From assembly GCF_028890115.1 (NCBI RefSeq), contig NZ_JARCJD010000002.1, positions 124,001 to 188,000 on the forward strand: a DNA stretch of 64,000 nucleotides, written 5' to 3'. The position numbers were made by a program, and so were the translations under genes. Positions 8,422 to 17,798 of the stretch are shown here, piece by piece (within the stretch, counting starts at the first letter, position 1; every line of letters begins with the position of its first letter). The notes under the pieces are model-generated. The model had not been told where the DNA came from. It made no database searches and saw only the letters and a program-made list of their open reading frames with translations. The DNA comes from Phaeobacter sp. QD34_24 (GTDB lineage: Bacteria > Pseudomonadota > Alphaproteobacteria > Rhodobacterales > Rhodobacteraceae).

Positions 8422-9930
8422 ATGCGTGGACCCAATATTCTGATCCTGATGGTGGATCAGTTGAACGGAACCCTGTTTCCGGATGGCCCGGCCGACTGGC
8501 TGCATGCGCCCAATCTGAAACGCCTGGCGGCGCGCTCGACCCGGTTTGCAAATGCCTATACCGCCTCGCCGCTTTGTGCGCCGGGGCGGGCAAGCTTCAT
8601 GTCCGGGCAGCTCCCCTCGCGCACCGGCGTTTACGACAACGCTGCCGAGTTTCGCAGCGATATCCCCACCTACGCGCATCATCTGCGCCGGGCGGGCTAC
8701 TACACTTGTCTCAGCGGCAAGATGCATTTTGTCGGCCCCGATCAGCTGCATGGCTTCGAGGAACGCCTGACCACCGATATCTACCCGGCTGATTTCGGCT
8801 GGACGCCGGATTATCGCAAACCCGGAGAGCGGATCGACTGGTGGTATCACAATATGGGATCGGTCACCGGGGCAGGGGTCGCTGAGATCTCCAACCAGAT
8901 GGAGTATGACGACGAGGTTGCCTATCACGCCAAGGCCAAACTCTATGATCTGGCGCGCGGCAAGGATGACCGGCCCTGGGCGATGACCGTCAGTTTCACC
9001 CATCCGCATGACCCGTACGTGGCGCGCAAGAAATACTGGGATCTTTACGAGGACTGCGAGCATCTGCTGCCCGAGGTTCCGGCGATGGACTACGAGGCGC
9101 ACGACGCCCATTCCAAGCGGATTTTCGATGCCAACGACTGGCGCAGCTACGACATTTCCGCAGAGGATATCCGCCGCTCGCGCCGGGCCTATTTCGCCAA
9201 TATCTCTTACCTCGACGATAAGATCGGTGAGATCCTCGAGGTACTGGAAACCACCCGGCAGGAGGCGATCATCCTGTTTGTCTCGGATCATGGTGACATG
9301 CTGGGGGAACGGGGACTGTGGTTCAAGATGAGCTTCTTCGAAGGCTCTTCCCGCGTGCCCTTGATGATCTCGGCGCCGGATCTTCCTGCCGGGCGCATCG
9401 ATGCGCCGGTCTCGACCCTGGATGTGACGCCCACCCTGGGGGCGCTGGCCGGGCTGGATCTGGCCGAGATCGAACCCTGGACCGACGGAGAAAGCCTGGT
9501 GCCGCTTGCCATGGGCGAAGAGCGCACCGCGCCGGTGGCGATCGAATACGCAGCCGAGGCATCTTATGCGCCGCTGGTGTCGCTGCGCTATGGCAAGTGG
9601 AAGTACAACCGCTGCGCGCTGGACCCTGATCAGCTCTTCGATCTGGACACAGACCCGCACGAGCTGCGCAATCTGGCCGAGGATCCGTCTCATACGGGAA
9701 CCCTGCAGACCCTGCGGGCAAAATCCGAAACCCGCTGGGATCTTGCCCGTTTCGATGCCGATGTGCGCGCCAGCCAGGCCCGCCGGTGGGTCGTCTACGA
9801 GGCGCTGCGTGAGGGGGGCTATTACCCTTGGGATTACCAGCCGCTGCAAAAGGCCTCCGAACGCTACATGCGCAATCACATGGACCTCAACGTGGTTGAG
9901 GAAAACGCCCGTTTCCCGAGGGGGGAATGA
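8422..9930 (+). CDS. betC: Choline-sulfatase
   Basis: A 502-residue type I sulfatase that hydrolyses choline-O-sulfate to choline and sulfate. The start at 8422 is chosen because AGGAG lies 7 nt upstream and MRGPNILILMVDQL begins the sulfatase metal-binding strand (NILILMVDQ). The formylglycine motif is C-A-P-G-R with Cys52, fitting CxPxR, so a formylglycine-generating enzyme is required. FVSDHGDMLGERGLW supplies further metal ligands. The C-terminal segment with VVYEALREGGYYPWDYQP is typical of BetC. It heads an apparent operon: the next start overlaps its stop by 4 nt (ATGA). Confidence 0.95.
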   Translation: MRGPNILILMVDQLNGTLFPDGPADWLHAPNLKRLAARSTRFANAYTASPLCAPGRASFMSGQLPSRTGVYDNAAEFRSDIPTYAHHLRRAGYYTCLSGKMHFVGPDQLHGFEERLTTDIYPADFGWTPDYRKPGERIDWWYHNMGSVTGAGVAEISNQMEYDDEVAYHAKAKLYDLARGKDDRPWAMTVSFTHPHDPYVARKKYWDLYEDCEHLLPEVPAMDYEAHDAHSKRIFDANDWRSYDISAEDIRRSRRAYFANISYLDDKIGEILEVLETTRQEAIILFVSDHGDMLGERGLWFKMSFFEGSSRVPLMISAPDLPAGRIDAPVSTLDVTPTLGALAGLDLAEIEPWTDGESLVPLAMGEERTAPVAIEYAAEASYAPLVSLRYGKWKYNRCALDPDQLFDLDTDPHELRNLAEDPSHTGTLQTLRAKSETRWDLARFDADVRASQARRWVVYEALREGGYYPWDYQPLQKASERYMRNHMDLNVVEENARFPRGE

Positions 9931-10196
9931 TGGATCTTGATCAGGCCCATACTTTCAGCACCCGGCACAGGGAGAGCCTGCAAAACAGCGACCGGGCGGG
10001 GTGTTTCCATGGCTGCACGATCTTCGACCCTGCCGAGATCGACGAATGGATCGAGGAAAACCCCTTTGCCGATCGCCCTGCCGGGTTCACGGCCATGTGC
10101 CCGTGCTGTGGCATCGATGCGGTCCTCGCCGAAGCGGACGTGCCCCTGTCGCCAGAGTTTTTGAAACAAATGTACAAGAGGTGGTTTGACGAATGA
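9927..10196 (+). CDS. Small Cys-rich cytoplasmic protein between betC and betB
   Basis: An 89-residue soluble protein with no signal peptide or membrane segment. Cysteines are arranged as CFHGC (about residues 26-30) and [10 protein letters not shown] (about 58-67), a plausible Zn-ribbon-like pair of knuckles. It overlaps betC by 4 nt and betB by 4 nt, with GGGGGGA as SD, so it is translationally coupled inside the choline sulfate operon. Similar small proteins occur in other proteobacteria without known function. The coupling suggests a role tied to choline sulfate or betaine aldehyde metabolism, which is inference only. Confidence 0.82.
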   Translation: MMDLDQAHTFSTRHRESLQNSDRAGCFHGCTIFDPAEIDEWIEENPFADRPAGFTAMCPCCGIDAVLAEADVPLSPEFLKQMYKRWFDE

Positions 10197-11644
10197 CCCC
10201 GCAACCCAAAGCAAGCCATTTCATCAACGGTGAATATGTCGAGGACACCAGCGGCACGCCGATCCCGGTGATCTATGCCGCCACGGGCGAACAGATCGCC
10301 ATGGTCCATGCGGCGACGCCCCAGATCGTTGAGCACGCGCTGGCAACTGCGAAGGAGGCCCAGAAAGCCTGGGCCAGGATGAGCGGCACCGAGCGGGGCC
10401 GTATCCTGCGCCGTGCCGCCGACATCATGCGCGAACGCAATCGCGAATTGTCGGTGCTGGAAACCTATGACACCGGCAAGCCCCTGCAGGAAACCCTGGT
10501 GGCCGATGCAACCTCTGCCGCCGATGCGCTGGAATACTTCGGCGGGCTGGCAGGCAGCCTCACCGGCGAGCATATCCAATTGGGCGAGGATTGGGTCTAT
10601 ACCATGCGTGAACCGCTGGGCCTGTGCGTCGGCATCGGCGCCTGGAACTACCCGACCCAGATTGCCTGCTGGAAGGGCGCGCCCGCGCTCGCCTGTGGTA
10701 ATGCGATGGTGTTCAAACCCTCGGAAACCACGCCGCTTTGCGCCTTGCAGGTCGCCGAGATCCTGCATGAGGCGGGACTGCCTGCCGGGGTCTACAACGT
10801 CGTTCAGGGCATGGGCGAAGTGGGCGGCGCTTTGGTCACCGATCCGCGCGTCAACAAGGTGTCGCTCACGGGATCCGTGCCGACCGGCAAGAAGGTCTAT
10901 GCGGCGGCGGCCGAGGGCATGAAGCATGTCACCATGGAGCTGGGTGGCAAATCGCCCCTGATCATTTTCGAAGACGCCGATATCGACAATGCCGTGGGCG
11001 GTGCGATCAACGGCAATTTCTATTCCTCGGGGCAAGTCTGCTCCAATGGCACCCGCGTCTTCGTGCACAAGGACATCAAGGAAAAGTTCCTCGCCCGTCT
11101 GGCCGAGCGCGTCGGAGGCGCGGTGCTGGGCGATCCGCAGGATGAGGCAACGAGTTTTGGCCCCATGGTGTCGGAGCGGCAGATGGATATCGTTCTGGGC
11201 TACATTGAAAAGGGCAAGGAAGAGGGCGCGCGTCTGATCTGTGGCGGCCAGCGCGCCGATATGCCCGGCTATTTCATCGAACCCACCGTCTTTGCCGATG
11301 TGAGTGACGATATGGTGATCGCCCGCGAAGAGATCTTTGGCCCGGTGATGTCGGTCCTTGATTTCGAGGATGAGGCGGATGTGATCGCCCGCGCCAATGG
11401 CACCGAGTTTGGCCTGTCCGCTGGTGTCTTTACCAAGGATTTCACCCGCGCCCATCGGGTGATTGGCCAGCTGGAGGCCGGAAGCTGCTTTATCAACTCC
11501 TACAATGATGCGCCGGTCGAGGCGCCCTTTGGCGGGGTCAAGGCCTCGGGCGTGGGGCGCGAGAATTCCAAGGAAGCGATCAAGCACTTCAGCCAGGTGA
11601 AATCCGTCTATGTGCGCATGGGCGATGTGGAGGCGGCGTTCTGA
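10193..11644 (+). CDS. betB: Betaine-aldehyde dehydrogenase
   Basis: A 483-residue NAD(P)-dependent aldehyde dehydrogenase oxidising betaine aldehyde to glycine betaine. Visible ALDH motifs: GIGAWNYP (cofactor site, about residue 149), the catalytic Glu in MELGGKSP (Glu249), and the nucleophile in [11 protein letters not shown] (Cys283). [11 protein letters not shown] and the C-terminal [16 protein letters not shown] are also present. Overall similarity to BetB and the bet context make the substrate assignment strong. It overlaps the preceding small gene by 4 nt, and its stop shares a base with the next start. Confidence 0.96.
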   Translation: MTPQPKASHFINGEYVEDTSGTPIPVIYAATGEQIAMVHAATPQIVEHALATAKEAQKAWARMSGTERGRILRRAADIMRERNRELSVLETYDTGKPLQETLVADATSAADALEYFGGLAGSLTGEHIQLGEDWVYTMREPLGLCVGIGAWNYPTQIACWKGAPALACGNAMVFKPSETTPLCALQVAEILHEAGLPAGVYNVVQGMGEVGGALVTDPRVNKVSLTGSVPTGKKVYAAAAEGMKHVTMELGGKSPLIIFEDADIDNAVGGAINGNFYSSGQVCSNGTRVFVHKDIKEKFLARLAERVGGAVLGDPQDEATSFGPMVSERQMDIVLGYIEKGKEEGARLICGGQRADMPGYFIEPTVFADVSDDMVIAREEIFGPVMSVLDFEDEADVIARANGTEFGLSAGVFTKDFTRAHRVIGQLEAGSCFINSYNDAPVEAPFGGVKASGVGRENSKEAIKHFSQVKSVYVRMGDVEAAF

Positions 11645-12036
11645 TGGATCTTGCGCCGCTTACTCAAGCCTCCGCGCCTATTCCTCTTCATGCCTTTGGG
11701 GCGATGGGGGCGTTTGTTTTGGGCGTGGCGCAATTTGTTCTGGCCAAGGGGACCCTGCTGCATCGCGCGGTCGGTAGGCTATGGGTTGGGCTGATGGTGG
11801 CGGTGGCGCTCTCCAGCTTCTTTATCTGGGAACTGAGGATGATAGGGGCGTTCTCGCCGATCCACCTGTTGTCTCTCTTCACTCTTTTCTGGCTGTGGCG
11901 TGCGGTTGCCGCTGCTCGCCGTGGGGATATCGCCGCCCATAGGCGGTTGATGAAAATTCTGTTCGTCTGCGCGCTGCTCGGGGCGGGAGCTTTTACGTTC
12001 CTGCCGGGGCGCATCATGCATGACGTCTTGTTCTAG
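11644..12036 (+). CDS. DUF2306-like four-helix membrane protein
   Basis: A 130-residue membrane protein with about four hydrophobic segments and conserved histidines: a [18 protein letters not shown] helix, [11 protein letters not shown], then the third segment, and [19 protein letters not shown]. This pattern matches DUF2306 / DUF2306-like proteins, whose His pairs may bind heme or metal. Function is unknown. It is translationally coupled to betB (1-nt overlap) and sits 8 bp before betA. A membrane electron-transfer or accessory role for the FAD-dependent BetA is conceivable but unproven. Confidence 0.78.
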   Translation: MDLAPLTQASAPIPLHAFGAMGAFVLGVAQFVLAKGTLLHRAVGRLWVGLMVAVALSSFFIWELRMIGAFSPIHLLSLFTLFWLWRAVAAARRGDIAAHRRLMKILFVCALLGAGAFTFLPGRIMHDVLF

Positions 12037-12044
12037 GAGCGGTT

Positions 12045-13700
12045 ATGAACGCGGATTACGTGATCGTCGGCGCAGGGAGCGCTGGCTGCGCTATGGCCTA
12101 CCGCCTGTCTGAGGCTGGCAAGTCCGTCTTGGTGATCGAGCATGGCGGCTCGGATGCGGGGCCGTTCATCCAGATGCCGGGTGCGCTGTCTTATCCGATG
12201 AATATGTCCCTTTATGACTGGGGCTACAAATCGGTGCCCGAGCCTCAGCTCAACAACCGACAACTGGTCACGCCGCGTGGTAAGGTGATCGGCGGCTCCT
12301 CGTCCATCAATGGGATGGTCTATGTGCGCGGCCATGCGGGGGACTACGATCACTGGGCGACAAGCGGTGCGGCGGGCTGGTCCTATGCCGATGTGCTGCC
12401 CTATTTCAAACGGATGGAGACATGGGAGCCGCGGGGCCATGGCGGTGATCCCGATTGGCGGGGCACTGATGGCCCGCTTCATGTCACACGCGGCCCGCGC
12501 GACAACCCGCTGCACGATGCCTTTGTGAATGCCGGACGTCAGGCCGGATATCCGGTGACCGCAGACTACAACGGCGAGCAGCAAGAGGGCTTTGGCCCGA
12601 TGGAGATGACCGTCTACAAGGGGCAGCGCTGGTCGGCGGCCAATGCCTATCTGAAACCGGCGCTGAAGCGCGACAATTGCGATCTGATCCGGGGGCTTGC
12701 ACGCAAGGTGGTGATCGAAGAGGGGCGCGCCGTAGGTGTCGAGATCGAGCGTGGGGGCAAGGTCGAAGTTATCCGTGCAAATGCCGAGGTGATCCTTTCG
12801 GCCTCTTCGCTCAATTCGCCGAAGCTGTTGATGCTCTCGGGCATCGGCCCCGCCGCGCATCTGGCGGAGCACGGGATCGAGGTGGTGGCGGACCGTCCAG
12901 GTGTTGGAAAAAACCTGCAGGACCATCTGGAGTTCTATTTTCAGTTCGCCTCCAAACAGCCGATCACGCTCTACAAGTACTGGAATCTTTTTGGCAAGGC
13001 ACTGGTGGGGGCCCAGTGGCTATTCACTAAGACCGGCCTTGGCGCCTCGAACCAATTCGAAAGCGCCGCCTTTATCCGGTCTGACAAGGGCGTGGATTAC
13101 CCGGACATCCAATACCACTTCCTGCCCATCGCGGTGCGCTATGACGGGCAGGCAGCGGCCGAGGGCCATGGCTTTCAGGCGCATGTGGGACCGATGCGGT
13201 CGCCGTCGCGCGGAGAGGTCACGCTCAACTCAGCCGATCCCAAGGAGGATCCGCGGATCTTCTTCAACTACATGTCGACCGAGCAGGACTGGATCGATTT
13301 CCGCAAATGCGTGCGGCTGACGCGGGAAGTCTTTGCCCAGGAGGCGATGAAGCCCTTCGTGAAGCATGAGATCCAGCCGGGCGATGCCCTGCAGAGCGAT
13401 GCCGAAATCGACGGTTTCATTCGCGAACACGCCGAAAGCGCCTATCACCCGTGCGGCACCTGCAAGATGGGGGCGGTGGATGATCCGATGGCGGTTGTGG
13501 ACCCCGACTGCCGGGTAATCGGCGTCGAAGGCTTGCGGGTGGCGGACAGTTCGATCTTCCCGCGCATCACCAACGGCAACCTGAATGGCCCATCGATCAT
13601 GACCGGCGAGAAGGCTGCCGATCACATCCTGGGTCGGCGCTTGCCTGCATCCAATGCAGAACCCTGGTTCCACCCGGATTGGCGCAACAGTCAAAGGTAG
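12045..13700 (+). CDS. betA: Choline dehydrogenase (GMC flavoprotein)
   Basis: A 551-residue glucose-methanol-choline oxidoreductase that oxidises choline to betaine aldehyde and can act on the aldehyde. The ADP-binding motif [16 protein letters not shown] lies at residues 4-20. [20 protein letters not shown] (about 86-105) is GMC signature 1, and [19 protein letters not shown] is signature 2. [11 protein letters not shown] carries the active-site His, followed by [16 protein letters not shown]. It is normally associated with the inner membrane. It is the last gene of the betC-betB-betA group. No choline transporter gene is present in this window, so uptake must be encoded elsewhere. Confidence 0.96.
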   Translation: MNADYVIVGAGSAGCAMAYRLSEAGKSVLVIEHGGSDAGPFIQMPGALSYPMNMSLYDWGYKSVPEPQLNNRQLVTPRGKVIGGSSSINGMVYVRGHAGDYDHWATSGAAGWSYADVLPYFKRMETWEPRGHGGDPDWRGTDGPLHVTRGPRDNPLHDAFVNAGRQAGYPVTADYNGEQQEGFGPMEMTVYKGQRWSAANAYLKPALKRDNCDLIRGLARKVVIEEGRAVGVEIERGGKVEVIRANAEVILSASSLNSPKLLMLSGIGPAAHLAEHGIEVVADRPGVGKNLQDHLEFYFQFASKQPITLYKYWNLFGKALVGAQWLFTKTGLGASNQFESAAFIRSDKGVDYPDIQYHFLPIAVRYDGQAAAEGHGFQAHVGPMRSPSRGEVTLNSADPKEDPRIFFNYMSTEQDWIDFRKCVRLTREVFAQEAMKPFVKHEIQPGDALQSDAEIDGFIREHAESAYHPCGTCKMGAVDDPMAVVDPDCRVIGVEGLRVADSSIFPRITNGNLNGPSIMTGEKAADHILGRRLPASNAEPWFHPDWRNSQR

Positions 13701-13797
13701 CGCTTGTCTCCTCTCACTCTCCCCTTGGGGGTGACACGTCCGGGGAACTCTCCTATCGTTGGGGCTATTCCAAGGAAAGCTATTGTCTGGGGGGACT

Positions 13798-14586
13798 ATG
13801 AAGAACCTGCAATTGGGCGCCTTGATATGCGCCGCCGCGATGTCGCTGGCGGGCTGTTTCGGCTCAACCGAGACAGTGCCGGTCAATCTTGACTTTTCCC
13901 GCACGAACTACGGTTTCATCAACTCCGGGGGCTACGCCGCGGGCAGCTTCTTTGCGTGGAACAAGGCGCAGGATGAGCTGGTGTTCCTGGGCAATGTCCC
14001 GGGGTTTGAACCGCCCGAGCCGGGACGCGGCAGGGACGTGGTTGCCTCCTATGCGGGCGGTCTTGAGATCGGCGGCGAATATGCGACCTACGGGCGCCTG
14101 GCGCGGGCCAAGGCCGATGCCTGGGTGCGCAGAATCTCGGCCTTTGAGATCAAGAATGGCACGCGCGTTGCCTATAGCAATGTCTATACCAAGATCACGG
14201 ACCACCTGAGCAAGGACATGGCGGATGGGGGCAGCCTGATCGAAGAGTGGGGAATCAGCGAGGCGATCGGGGATCCGGATCAACGGTTCATCATCGTCCG
14301 GGATGTGACCTATGGCGATACCATCCGGCTACAAGTGGATGCCGAGGCGGGGGCCGACGGGTCTTTGTCGGTTCCTGTAAAGGACGGCAGCATCAAGGTG
14401 CGCCTGAATGGTCGCGGGCTTGAGGGGATCGCGGGGGACAATATCGAAATCACCTTCTTTGTCTATGTGCTCGAGCCCTATTGGAAGCAGGAGGACGGGG
14501 TGAAGACCCTTGCCGTGCGACGGATCAAATCCGAAGACATCTCGGGATTGCCGGGATTGCTGCGACGCGTCGGGGTGGACAGCTGA
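13798..14586 (+). CDS. Predicted lipoprotein, unknown function
   Basis: A 262-residue protein. The chosen ATG has GGGGGG just upstream and gives a clean lipoprotein signal, with hydrophobic residues 6-18 and lipobox LAGC (Cys20). A longer frame from 13759 would bury this signal. The mature part is mixed alpha/beta without recognised motifs; VAYSNVYTKITDHLSKDMADGG and the hydrophobic strand VEIT-like C-terminal segments suggest a globular periplasmic domain. It follows betA after 97 bp and is probably a separate unit. I do not recognise the family. Confidence 0.8.
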   Translation: MKNLQLGALICAAAMSLAGCFGSTETVPVNLDFSRTNYGFINSGGYAAGSFFAWNKAQDELVFLGNVPGFEPPEPGRGRDVVASYAGGLEIGGEYATYGRLARAKADAWVRRISAFEIKNGTRVAYSNVYTKITDHLSKDMADGGSLIEEWGISEAIGDPDQRFIIVRDVTYGDTIRLQVDAEAGADGSLSVPVKDGSIKVRLNGRGLEGIAGDNIEITFFVYVLEPYWKQEDGVKTLAVRRIKSEDISGLPGLLRRVGVDS

Positions 14587-14714
14587 GCGGCCAGCGTCGC
14601 ATTTCGGTGTCTTTGAAAAACCTGCATTTGGGGGAATGATTTGATCCCGGTCAAAGTGGCGGGAGTCTCGCTGTTCTACTGTCTTGGAGACAGATGAATA
14701 GAAGGAGCGAACAG

Positions 14715-14954
14715 ATGTCGAATACACCTCATGAACTGGCCGAGGAATTCCCTGACAAGGTCGACGTGATGAGCGCGTTGAAGCAGTCGGATGCCCATTT
14801 CGCGAAGCTGGCGGATGAATACCACGAGATCAACCGTGCGGTTCACCGGGCGGAAACCAATGTGGAGCCGGTCGAGGAACTGGCCGAAGTGGAAATGCGC
14901 AAGAAGCGCGCGGCTCTCAAGGATGAGATCTGGGGCATTCTGGCCAAGGCCTGA
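14715..14954 (+). CDS. DUF465/YdcH-family small protein
   Basis: A 79-residue, highly charged helical protein (MSNTPHELAEEFPDKVDVMSALKQSD start; repeated E/K/R through the C terminus). The pattern HELAEEFP...LKQSDAHFAKLADEYHEINRAVHRAE matches DUF465 (YdcH), a short two-helix coiled coil. AAGGAG ends 8 nt upstream of the chosen ATG; a start 21 nt earlier lacks an SD. Function in the family is unknown. It is followed by a strong terminator. Confidence 0.88.
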   Translation: MSNTPHELAEEFPDKVDVMSALKQSDAHFAKLADEYHEINRAVHRAETNVEPVEELAEVEMRKKRAALKDEIWGILAKA

Positions 14955-14980
14955 GCCAACTGCGTGTGTTGGTTGGTATC

Positions 14981-15012
14981 CGGGGTTCGCGATGCGGACC
15001 CCGTTTTCTTTT
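14981..15012 (+). terminator. Intrinsic terminator after DUF465 gene
   Basis: Ten-pair stem, CGGGGTTCGC (14981-14990) with GCGGACCCCG (14994-15003, one G-T pair), loop GAT, followed by TTTTCTTTT. Lies between the convergent DUF465 and pccR genes. Confidence 0.92.
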
Positions 15013-15037
15013 GGCGCAGGATGAATTGGGTCAGAGC

Positions 15038-16426
15038 CTAGCTCACCTCATAGGGCAGGATGCCGCGCGCATCGGCATTGATGCTCAACCGTCTTTCCAG
15101 CGGCGGTACCGAACGCTGGTGGCAATGCTTGCGTTCGCAAATACGGCAGGAGATTCCGATGGGTTCATAGGCCGATGCGTTGTTCACATCCAGGCTGTCG
15201 GCATAGACCAGCGCATCCGCATGGCGCACCTCGCATCCCAGCGCGATCGCATAGCGCCGCACCGGTGAGCCGAACGAGCCTCCGGGTTTGGAGACATCAT
15301 GCGCCAGGGAAATGTAGCGCACGCCGTCCGGTGTTTCGGCCAGTTGGCGCAGGAAATGTCCCGGCGTCTCAAAGGCCCGGTGCACGTTCCACAAGGGGCA
15401 GGCCCCGCCGAACCGGGCAAATTGCAGCCGGGTTGCCGAATGGCGTTTGGTGATGGTGCCGGCCTGGTCGACGCGGACAAAGAAGAAGGGGATCCCCTTG
15501 GCGCCGGGGCGCTGCAGGGTGGAGAGGCGATGCGCCACCTGTTCGATGGAGGCGCCAAATCGGGTGGCCAGGCGTTCCAGATCATGCCGGTCGTCCTGCG
15601 CCGCTGCCAGAAAGCGGCCATAGGGCATCAGGGCGGCGCCTGCGAAATAGTTGGCAAGGCCGATCTTGGCGATGGCGCGGGCCTCGTTGGTCTGGAAGCG
15701 GGCGAAATCGAGGGTCGCCTCCAGGAGGTTGTCCTGGCTGAGCAGCGCCACTTGCAACAGCAGTTGAAACACCTGCGTCGAGGGTGCGGTGCGGTTTGAC
15801 AGACGCAGCGTTCGCGTTTCGACATCATAGCTGCGCAAGCCGTCCATATCGGCCATCTGCACGGTGATCCCGGCCGTCTCCAGCGCCGAAAGCGCCGCTG
15901 CGCGGACATCGGCCTCGCCCGCAAAACGTTCCGCGGCCCGGTCGACGGCATCGATGTAGTTGTCGCAGTAGTGGAAGAAATCGCGCACCTCTTCCCAGGG
16001 GCTGGCCTGAATGCGGGCATCCTCGCGTCCCAAGGCCTCGTCCAGGGAGGCCAGCCTTTCATGGGTTTGCCGGTAAGCGCGATGCAGTGTCAGAAACGCG
16101 CGAGCCAGCGCCGGGGCGTTGGATGCGGTCAGGCGCAGATCGGCCAGGGGCGGGGGATCATCGGCAAAGACCGGATCGGCCATTGCTTCGCGCATGTCGC
16201 TGACCAGGCGTTCGCTGTCGCCCGCGCTCAGCTCGGTCACATCCATGCCGAATTCCTGCGCCAGCGCCAGGACCACAGTTGTCGACACCGGGCGGTTGTT
16301 GTTCTCCATCTGGTTGAGATAGGGCAGGGAGACGCCCAGCTTGGCGGCAAAGTCCTTCTGCGTCAGCTCAAGCCGGGTGCGCATCTCACGCAGCTTGGCA
16401 CCGGCATAGAGTTTCTGGGTGGCCAT
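15038..16426 (-). CDS. pccR: Short-chain acyl-CoA regulator of propionate genes (PccR/ScfR)
   Basis: A 462-residue regulator. The N-terminal XRE-type HTH (residues 8-65, with LTQKDFAAKLGVSLPYLNQMENNNRP) is followed by an IrrE/ImmA-like segment and a C-terminal domain ending with a Cys cluster, ISCRICERKHCHQRSVPPLE. This is the short-chain fatty acyl-CoA regulator (ScfR) architecture. In Rhodobacter sphaeroides PccR of this family controls propionyl-CoA carboxylase. pccB, pccA and methylmalonyl-CoA mutase begin 3 kb away on the opposite strand. TTTGCAAA, a half-site of the reported PccR motif, lies 10 bp upstream of its own start and overlaps the SD region, suggesting autoregulation. Confidence 0.92.
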   Translation of the reverse strand: MATQKLYAGAKLREMRTRLELTQKDFAAKLGVSLPYLNQMENNNRPVSTTVVLALAQEFGMDVTELSAGDSERLVSDMREAMADPVFADDPPPLADLRLTASNAPALARAFLTLHRAYRQTHERLASLDEALGREDARIQASPWEEVRDFFHYCDNYIDAVDRAAERFAGEADVRAAALSALETAGITVQMADMDGLRSYDVETRTLRLSNRTAPSTQVFQLLLQVALLSQDNLLEATLDFARFQTNEARAIAKIGLANYFAGAALMPYGRFLAAAQDDRHDLERLATRFGASIEQVAHRLSTLQRPGAKGIPFFFVRVDQAGTITKRHSATRLQFARFGGACPLWNVHRAFETPGHFLRQLAETPDGVRYISLAHDVSKPGGSFGSPVRRYAIALGCEVRHADALVYADSLDVNNASAYEPIGISCRICERKHCHQRSVPPLERRLSINADARGILPYEVS

Positions 16427-16436
16427 CGGGCGTACC

Positions 16437-16474
16437 TTTGCAAATCCTGATTGCTTGCATTGTATAAATGCAAA
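16437..16474. promoter_or_regulatory. Putative PccR operator at its own promoter
   Basis: TTTGCAAA at 16437-16444 is a perfect palindrome, with a related AATGCAAA at 16467-16474 and CTTGCATT at 16454-16461 between them. On the pccR strand the first site abuts the SD (AAAGG). The half-site sequence is the one reported for PccR of R. sphaeroides; function here is inferred. Confidence 0.62.
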
Positions 16475-16491
16475 TCAGGCCCGGCAAGGTG

Positions 16492-17703
16492 TCACAGATG
16501 CAGGGATTTCTCGCGCTGGATCACCAGGATGATGGCGGCAAGCCCCAGCAGCGCAGTGACAAACATGATGGCCAGCAGTGGCACGGCGGTGGCTCCGGGC
16601 ACCAGGAGCCAGCCGGCAAAGGCACTGAGGCCCGCGCCGCCGCCAATCATGATCGCGCCGCTCAGGCCAGAGGCGGAGCCTGCCAGATGCGGGCGCACGG
16701 AAATGGCGCCGGCGGTGGCATTGGGGATCGCCATGCCATTGCCAAGCCCCACAAGGGTCATGAACCCAAAGAAGCTGTACAGGCTGTCCAGCCCGGCGAT
16801 TGCGATTGCCAGGGAAATCCCGACCCCGACACCATTGACGATACAGCCCCACAGGACCATCCGGTTGACGCCGAGCCTTGTCGAGTAGCGCCCAGAGACG
16901 AAATTACCGAGGAAATAGCCCACCGCGGGGGCGGCAAAGCACACACCCAAGACAGCCGGGTCCAGGTGATAGACCTGGGTGCCCACGAAGGGGGCGCCGC
17001 CCAGATAGGCGAAGAATGCGCCCGAGGCGAGGCCCGAGGCCAGCGAGTAGCCCCAGAACCGGGGCGAGCGGAACAGCTCCGGATATTCGCGGAACTGGGC
17101 AATCAGGGTCTTGCCGCTTTTCTGGGCAGTTTCGCCGAAATCGAAATAGGTGATCGCATAGGTGGCCAGGCCCAGTGCAATCAGCAGCCAGAAATTCGCT
17201 TGCCAGCCAAAGCTTTCCTCCAGAACGCCGCCAATGGCGGGGCTGATCATCGGGACCACGGCCATGCCCATGGTGACATAGCCGATCATGCTGGCGGCCT
17301 TGTCGGTGTCGTAGATGTCGCGCACGGCGGCGCGGCTCAGAACCATCGTGGCGGCAATCGCGGCCTGGGCCATTCGGAAGACCAGAAAGACCCCGGCGGT
17401 GGGGGCAAAGATGCAGCCCAGCGTCGCCAGCAGGAACAGGATGATGCTGGTCAGGATCACCGGGCGGCGGCCCATCTGATCAGAGATGGGGCCGACCAGG
17501 ATCTGCACCACCGCGTTCACCCCAAGATAGAGGGCGACAGACAGCTGCATCAGGCGATAGTCGGCCTCGAAATAGGCGGCCATCCCGGGCAGGGAGGGCA
17601 GAAACACATTCATGGCCAGCGCTGACAGTCCCGCCAAAAGAATCAGCGTGCCAATATGCGGTGGGGTCAAAGGGATACGGCCGTTGCCAGAACTCATTGT
17701 CAT
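16492..17703 (-). CDS. Bcr/CflA-family multidrug efflux MFS transporter
   Basis: A 403-residue major facilitator with about 12 helices. The segment ALSAMNVFLPSLPGMAAYF-like near residue 28 and LGVNAVVQILVGPISDQMGRRPVIL (about 60-85; motif A) are typical of the Bcr/CflA drug-resistance subfamily, as is the helix with MAQAAIAATMVLSRAAVRDIYD. Length matches Bcr. Likely role is proton-driven export of hydrophobic compounds or peptides from the cytoplasm. It lies directly upstream of pccR on the same strand (65-bp gap holding the putative PccR sites), so partial co-transcription is possible. ATG at 17703 has no clear SD; a second ATG follows two codons later. Confidence 0.9.
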   Translation of the reverse strand: MTMSSGNGRIPLTPPHIGTLILLAGLSALAMNVFLPSLPGMAAYFEADYRLMQLSVALYLGVNAVVQILVGPISDQMGRRPVILTSIILFLLATLGCIFAPTAGVFLVFRMAQAAIAATMVLSRAAVRDIYDTDKAASMIGYVTMGMAVVPMISPAIGGVLEESFGWQANFWLLIALGLATYAITYFDFGETAQKSGKTLIAQFREYPELFRSPRFWGYSLASGLASGAFFAYLGGAPFVGTQVYHLDPAVLGVCFAAPAVGYFLGNFVSGRYSTRLGVNRMVLWGCIVNGVGVGISLAIAIAGLDSLYSFFGFMTLVGLGNGMAIPNATAGAISVRPHLAGSASGLSGAIMIGGGAGLSAFAGWLLVPGATAVPLLAIMFVTALLGLAAIILVIQREKSLHL

Positions 17704-17798
17704 GACAACGATCTAGTGCCGCCAGCGCCTCTTGTCCATTGGCGCATTTCCACAGCTTATGTGCAATCCAACCGAGTCTTGCAGATCCCGGCTTGCCG

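Noticed and set aside
8353-9879. 508-codon minus-strand frame opposite betC
   Set aside because: Antisense to a clear sulfatase with formylglycine motif; no SD or coding motifs of its own.
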